Source of the DNA: Lentzea tibetensis
GTDB lineage: Bacteria > Actinomycetota > Actinomycetes > Mycobacteriales > Pseudonocardiaceae
Direction of reading: 5' to 3'
DNA length: 64,000 nucleotides
NCBI RefSeq assembly: GCF_007845675.1
Contig: NZ_VOBR01000007.1
Location: 1-64,000, forward strand
Part shown: in pieces, positions 59,754 to 64,000 of the stretch
Layout: each line of letters begins with the position of its first letter
Numbering within the stretch: the first letter of the stretch is position 1
Notes under the pieces: generated by a model
The model's input: the letters and a program-made list of their open reading frames with translations, nothing else
The model's database searches: none
Told to the model about the DNA's origin: nothing
Program-made: the position numbers and the translations under genes

Positions 59754-60677
59754 CTAACGCCTGGTCAGGGCGTCCCAAGCGTCCGAAACAATCCGCAACA
59801 AATCCGACTTCGGCGCTTGCCAGTCGAGGTCAGTGCGGATTCGGGTGCTGTCGGCGATCATCACCGGGGGCTCTTGTGCGGCGGCCTGGTGCCGCACAGC
59901 GAGCGCACGACCAGTCACCTGCTCGGTTGCGGCGACGACGTCGCGTACTGAGGTGCGCCGCCCACTCCCGACGTTGTACGCGGTCCACCGACCAGGCGTA
60001 CATGCCTCGAAGGCGCGCACGAACGCGTCTGCCATGTCCTCGGCGTGCACGAAGTCGCGGACAGCGGAACCGTCGCCGTTGAGCACGAGTTCGGGCGCGT
60101 GTCCCGCCTGCACGGCAAGTGCTTTCGGGATGAGCCTCGTGTCGTCCTCGTCGTACTTGCCCGCCGCAGCGCCCGCGATGTTGAAGGCGCGCAGGCTGAT
60201 CGCACCGAGAAGTCCCGCAGCTGCGACATCAGCTGCAGCCTGGTCGGCTGCGAGCTTGCTGCGTGCATAGGGGTTGCTGGCTTTGGTCGGTTCGTCCTCG
60301 CTCGTCGGCTGCTTGTCGGCGACGCCGTACACCGCGCCCGTGGACGCCAGCACGATGCGCTTTGGCTGTTCCGCGCTCGCCAACGCGTGCAGCAGGTTGA
60401 TCGTCCCGCCGGTGTTGGTACGCCAGTAGTCGGCAGGCTTCACGAAGGAATCGCGCACACGGGGAAGCGCTGCCAGATGGCAAACCCCGTCGACATCGCG
60501 CACGGCGTCGCCGATCTCGGACGGTTCGCACACGTCGCCGACGATCGAGGCGCTGAGCGCCTGGGGGAGTGCCTTCTCGGACCGGCTGAACCCGATGACC
60601 TCGTGCCCAGCCGCGGCGAGGGCGGCGACGACTGCGTGGCCGAGGAATCCGCTGGCTCCGGTGACGAGAACGCGCAT
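59754..60677 (-). CDS. NAD-dependent sugar-nucleotide epimerase/dehydratase-like protein
   Basis: This 307-residue extended short-chain dehydrogenase has the Rossmann motif VLVTGASGFLGHAVVAAL (TGxxGxxG), and the catalytic pair in VYGVADKQ...NPYARSKLAADQAA (YxxxK). ASTGAVYG carries the usual Ser/Thr, and AYNVGSGRRTSVRDVV is the C-terminal family block. The substrate is unknown. Its ATG is four bases after the stop of the XRE gene upstream, so they form an operon. Confidence 0.85.
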   Translation of the reverse strand: MRVLVTGASGFLGHAVVAALAAAGHEVIGFSRSEKALPQALSASIVGDVCEPSEIGDAVRDVDGVCHLAALPRVRDSFVKPADYWRTNTGGTINLLHALASAEQPKRIVLASTGAVYGVADKQPTSEDEPTKASNPYARSKLAADQAAADVAAAGLLGAISLRAFNIAGAAAGKYDEDDTRLIPKALAVQAGHAPELVLNGDGSAVRDFVHAEDMADAFVRAFEACTPGRWTAYNVGSGRRTSVRDVVAATEQVTGRALAVRHQAAAQEPPVMIADSTRIRTDLDWQAPKSDLLRIVSDAWDALTRR

Positions 60678-60681
60678 GTAC

Positions 60682-62115
60682 CTATCCAAGCAGCCGGTGG
60701 CGGTGCTCCCACGTCAGCTCGATCGTGGCGCGCGAGATCGGAGACAGCGGTTCGTTGCGCAGCCGCTCGCGGGTGTCCGAGGTGAACGGGATGCCCACCG
60801 CGGGAACGCCGGCCTCCGTGCTGACCGCGGAGCCTTCCTCGTTGACGCCGACCATGTCGGCGAACAGCTGGTCGAAGACCGGCGCCTCGATCACGGCAAC
60901 CGTCAGGAACTCCACCCACAGCGTGAGCGGCTCGAGCACGGTGGCCAGCACGTGGGTGCGGAAGTCGCCGTTCTTTCGTGCGAGCTCGAAGGAGCGGAAC
61001 GGCTCCTCGTTGTCGTAGTCGATCGGGTCGATGGCGTTGCCGTCGTGCTCGGGGTTGCCGAGCAGTTCCTCGGAGAACTCGCGCTGGATATTGCGCCACA
61101 TCGAGAAGTCGTTCGCCTGGTGCGCCGGTGCGAGCGAGGACGGCTGGAACACGCCTGCGGGCACGACGTGGTACATGCCGCCGGCCACCGCGGTTGCTGC
61201 AGCGTCGCGCTTGTGCAGGTACATCCGATGGCCGTCGATCGGGTCGCGTCGGATCGTCAGCGTGTTGATGCTAGGCAGCATCGCGCGGGCGGACAGGTCG
61301 AACGGGTCCGTGATGCTGCGCCGCAGCCGAAGGTCGGCCATGCTCGGCCGCTTGCGCCCGTTCCCGAGCCAGGCTTCCGTGAACTCGTGGCTCAGTGCCT
61401 CGCACACGTCCAGGACGTCGAAGTAGCTCGTGTAGCTGAAGCCGAGATCGCACGCGGCGTCGGTCCACGCGACCTCGCGCAGGCGGTAGCTCACCCGGTT
61501 GTCCAGCAGCCGCGGCCGGGCGAGGTCGCGTAGTGCGCGTGAGTACCGGTTGTAGGGCGTGCCTTGGGCGGTGAGCGGACGAACGCCCTCGGTCTCTGGC
61601 GAGGTGCCGGTGATTGTGGGGTGCGCGTTCTCGTCGCCGAGCCAGCACAGCTTGACGTCGGCCAGGTCAACCGGCCGGTCTGGCATCCATCCCGCGCGGG
61701 TGAGCACCGTCGTGTTCGGGATGCGCTGGGACTGCGGATACATCTCGGCTGCAAGGTCGCCGAGGTGGGCGCGGTTGCGGTTCATCTCCGCGCGGACCGC
61801 TCGCCAGTGCTCCTGGCTGTCGTGCGGGGCGCCGGGCGTGGTGCTGACTGTTCCTGGGTGCGGGATCCGGTCGGAGGACCGATCGGGCAGGATGCCGAGT
61901 CGCTCAGGCGGGATCGACAGCCTCGAGGCGATGAACCGGAGCTCGTTGACGTCGCGGAGCGCTTGGCTGCCCTTCTCCAGCTTCGACAGCCGCGACTGCG
62001 TGGTGTTCAGCCGCTCCGCAGCCTCCTGCTGCGTCCAGCCCTCACGCTGGCGATACCAGCGGATTACCTCGCCGACGTCGGAGCCATCAGGTGGAGCGGC
62101 AGCGCTTCCAGCCAC
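60682..62115 (-). CDS. Large XRE-family regulator with C-terminal ligand-like domain
   Basis: This 477-residue protein has an N-terminal HTH (VGEVIRWYRQREGWTQQEAAERLNTTQSRLSKLEKGSQ, residues about 13-52). A helical middle and a C-terminal region with a Nudix-like block follow (VPAGVFQPS...WRNIQREFSEELLG). The box is near but not equal to REUxEExGU, so catalysis is doubtful. Such XRE-Nudix-like proteins are seen on actinomycete elements. GTG 62115 with AGGAGG upstream is used; TTG 62121 is an alternative. The CRISPR leader lies immediately beside its start. Confidence 0.7.
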   Translation of the reverse strand: MAGSAAAPPDGSDVGEVIRWYRQREGWTQQEAAERLNTTQSRLSKLEKGSQALRDVNELRFIASRLSIPPERLGILPDRSSDRIPHPGTVSTTPGAPHDSQEHWRAVRAEMNRNRAHLGDLAAEMYPQSQRIPNTTVLTRAGWMPDRPVDLADVKLCWLGDENAHPTITGTSPETEGVRPLTAQGTPYNRYSRALRDLARPRLLDNRVSYRLREVAWTDAACDLGFSYTSYFDVLDVCEALSHEFTEAWLGNGRKRPSMADLRLRRSITDPFDLSARAMLPSINTLTIRRDPIDGHRMYLHKRDAAATAVAGGMYHVVPAGVFQPSSLAPAHQANDFSMWRNIQREFSEELLGNPEHDGNAIDPIDYDNEEPFRSFELARKNGDFRTHVLATVLEPLTLWVEFLTVAVIEAPVFDQLFADMVGVNEEGSAVSTEAGVPAVGIPFTSDTRERLRNEPLSPISRATIELTWEHRHRLLG

Positions 62116-62420
62116 GTGCAACCAACCTCCTGAACTCGCTGCGGTAGCCATCGCGCTTGTTCCCGTCGCCGTTACGATCTTCCCCGTCCTCAGCTTTGCA
62201 CGGTGAGTCCTTCGAGGCACTGACATCACACGGCAAAGCGGTACGAAGGCGTTGTCGAGGTGGGCTAGCGGTTGCCGGGGGTGACGCGCACATCGGAACC
62301 TCAAGCGTCGTTCGACACGCCCGTAGGTTCCGAGGCAAGTCGATGGCGTGTCACGAGGGCGGTACGGTAATTGCGTCCATTTCTGATCAGCTTGTGTGGT
62401 GTCTTGCCTGCTTGCGCAGG
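62116..62420 (+). promoter_or_regulatory. CRISPR leader candidate / divergent control region
   Basis: About 300 bp without a gene lie between the XRE start and the first repeat. The last 80 bp are less GC-rich than the rest (GTCCATTTCTGATCAGC...), which suits a leader. The minus-strand XRE promoter is also here. Confidence 0.55.
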
Positions 62421-64000
62421 GCAGCGCTGGGCGTCCGCGCTCGGCGAGGATCGCAACCCGAGGACCGCCGCCTCATCGAGTGGTGCCAAGGCGCAGCGCT
62501 GGGCGTCCGCGCTCGGCGAGGATCGCAACACCATCGCCGGTGGCCGGGTGCTCATCACGTCCCTCGGCAGCGCTGGGCGTCCGCGCTCGGCGAGGATCGC
62601 AACGCTTCTGTGAGAACCCTCAGTGCCTCGGTGTAGGCAGCGCTGGGCGTCCGCGCTCGGCGAGGATCGCAACTCCGATGTGCCGAGGATGCGGGCTTCC
62701 CAGGCGGGGGCAGCGCTGGGCGTCCGCGCTCGGCGAGGATCGCAACGTGCACTGTTAACTTGAGTTGCCTGGTGCCTAGCGGGCAGCGCTGGGCGTCCGC
62801 GCTCGGCGAGGATCGCAACTGGTGCGGGTGTGCGAGGAACACGCCGACGAGTCGCAGCGCTGGGCGTCCGCGCTCGGCGAGGATCGCAACTTGGCAGACG
62901 CGGCGCGGAGGGGCCCCTTGTTTTGCAGCGCTGGGCGTCCGCGCTCGGCGAGGATCGCAACAACGGCGTCATCGTCACCGGGGAGAGCCCAGGAGGCAGC
63001 GCTGGGCGTCCGCGCTCGGCGAGGATCGCAACGAACGACAAGCAGTAGAACGGATGAAGAAGCTCGACGGCAGCGCTGGGCGTCCGCGCTCGGCGAGGAT
63101 CGCAACTTGCCGAGGATGAACGTGACCTCGCCCGTACGTTCGCAGCGCTGGGCGTCCGCGCTCGGCGAGGATCGCAACCGCGTCGAACGTGACGCCCAGC
63201 CGGTGATCCTCCATGCAGCGCTGGGCGTCCGCGCTCGGCGAGGATCGCAACCAGTTTCTTCAGTCGCGCGAACATCGCCTCGTTCGGCAGCGCTGGGCGT
63301 CCGCGCTCGGCGAGGATCGCAACCCCGACCGGGTGGTCGAGTTCCCGACCAACGTGGAAAGCAGCGCTGGGCGTCCGCGCTCGGCGAGGATCGCAACTGG
63401 ACCGACCCGCGCAACAACCTCGGCAACATCCAGCAGCGCTGGGCGTCCGCGCTCGGCGAGGATCGCAACTTGGAGGAGGCCAACAAGATCGGTAAGCGCT
63501 GCTACGCAGCGCTGGGCGTCCGCGCTCGGCGAGGATCGCAACAGTCTGTGCTGCTGCAGCGGTGAGGCTGAGACCCGCAGCGCTGGGCGTCCGCGCTCGG
63601 CGAGGATCGCAACGCTGGCACCGTCCCGAGGATCCGGCGCATGCTGCAGGGGCAGCGCTGGGCGTCCGCGCTCGGCGAGGATCGCAACTGGAAGGTCTGC
63701 GTCAAGCGGCTGCGTCACGCTCGCCGGGCAGCGCTGGGCGTCCGCGCTCGGCGAGGATCGCAACGACGTGGACGCGGACAAATGGAAACTCTACGAAGGC
63801 AGCGCTGGGCGTCCGCGCTCGGCGAGGATCGCAACTGGACAACACGCGGCTGGTGTTCGAACGCGCGCAGGGCAGCGCTGGGCGTCCGCGCTCGGCGAGG
63901 ATCGCAACGTGATCGGCGAACTCGACGCCGAACCGAACGCCCCGCAGCGCTGGGCGTCCGCGCTCGGCGAGGATCGCAACGACACCACGATCGACGGTGA
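62421..64000 (+). CRISPR. CRISPR array, 22 repeats of 37 bp, runs off the window
   Basis: Repeats begin at 62421, 62493, 62567, 62637, 62710, 62783, 62854, 62925, 62996, 63070, 63142, 63215, 63287, 63361, 63433, 63506, 63577, 63652, 63728, 63799, 63872 and 63944. All 22 look identical, starting GCAGCGCTGGGCGTCC and ending GAGGATCGCAAC. There are 21 complete spacers of 33-39 bp and a partial one of 20 bp at the edge. AGCGC and GCGCT within the repeat form a weak stem. No cas gene is in the window. The ATCGCAAC 3' end suggests transcription on the plus strand with the leader on the left. Confidence 0.98.

Noticed and set aside
59645-62420. Second copy of the tRNA-Val 3' end as attR
   Set aside because: I looked for GGTTCGATCCCAGTATCGCC and partial forms and found none by eye.
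62301-63781. Open frames through the CRISPR array on both strands
   Set aside because: They are the translated 37-bp repeat with no start signals; the region is an array.
62421-64000. Assignment of the CRISPR array to a named subtype
   Set aside because: The repeat is 37 bp and ends in ATCGCAAC, but without cas genes I cannot assign it.

Overview
The window is high-GC DNA from a mycelial actinomycete. It most likely comes from the Pseudonocardiaceae (Lentzea / Saccharothrix / Actinosynnema type). This rests on a mycothiol-dependent formaldehyde dehydrogenase, an SsgA-family sporulation protein, several very large LAL-type LuxR regulators, an AfsR/SARP regulator, frequent GTG/TTG starts, and an integrative element of the actinomycete AICE kind. 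The placement is inference from gene content; no rRNA is present.

Layout of the chromosomal part (1-44.8 kb). 1-440 is non-coding with an inverted repeat and a 36-bp tandem repeat. 0.44-8.8 kb (minus strand) holds formaldehyde/mycothiol detoxification, a VOC protein, a chorismatase-like protein, a small envelope operon (DUF4235, DUF3618, holin-X type), thioredoxin, a LAL regulator and an unusually short FAD monooxygenase. 9.0-13.5 kb (plus) is a polar amino-acid ABC importer followed by an aminotransferase-YheO fusion and a PPOX/F420-type protein. 13.5-26.2 kb is the corrin-ring part of aerobic cobalamin synthesis (cobL, cobM, cobK, fused cobIJ, cobH, cobG, cobN). cobN lies behind a cobalamin riboswitch, and a SARP regulator and a small secreted protein are interleaved. 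26.2-31.7 kb is a divergent pair of LAL regulators. 31.7-41.7 kb holds signalling genes: LapA-like, DUF742, MEDS/anti-sigma ATPase, MerR, a small (p)ppGpp synthetase, a PLP dehydratase, STAS protein, PAS kinase, anti-sigma ATPase, NarL-type regulator, CBM48 protein, Tat-type alpha/beta hydrolase, SRPBCC protein and MarR. 41.8-42.1 kb is a Gly-Cys-Val tRNA operon with a clear terminator. 42.2-44.7 kb has SsgA, an ECF sigma/anti-sigma pair and a PGPGW membrane protein.

From 44.77 kb a tRNA-Val(CAC) gene abuts an integrated element: integrase and excisionase, a non-coding block with eleven copies of an 8-bp iteron in four clusters, DUF3987 protein, primase-polymerase, DNA cytosine methyltransferase, zinc-binding RRQRL-type protein, a GGDEF-domain protein, SSB, a HEAAH protein, a PycTM-like membrane protein, an FtsK/TraB translocase, spread-type membrane proteins and a divergent GntR regulator. 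A GDP/UDP-sugar-type epimerase and a large XRE regulator follow. From 62,421 to the end is a CRISPR array with 22 repeats of 37 bp, identical by eye. It is still running at the window edge, and no cas gene is visible. The right attachment site of the element was not found, so it is unclear whether the array lies inside or beside the element.

The most interesting parts are the iteron-bearing replication/excision region, the co-location of a GGDEF nucleotide cyclase-like protein and a PycTM-like effector on a mobile element, and the CRISPR array next to it.
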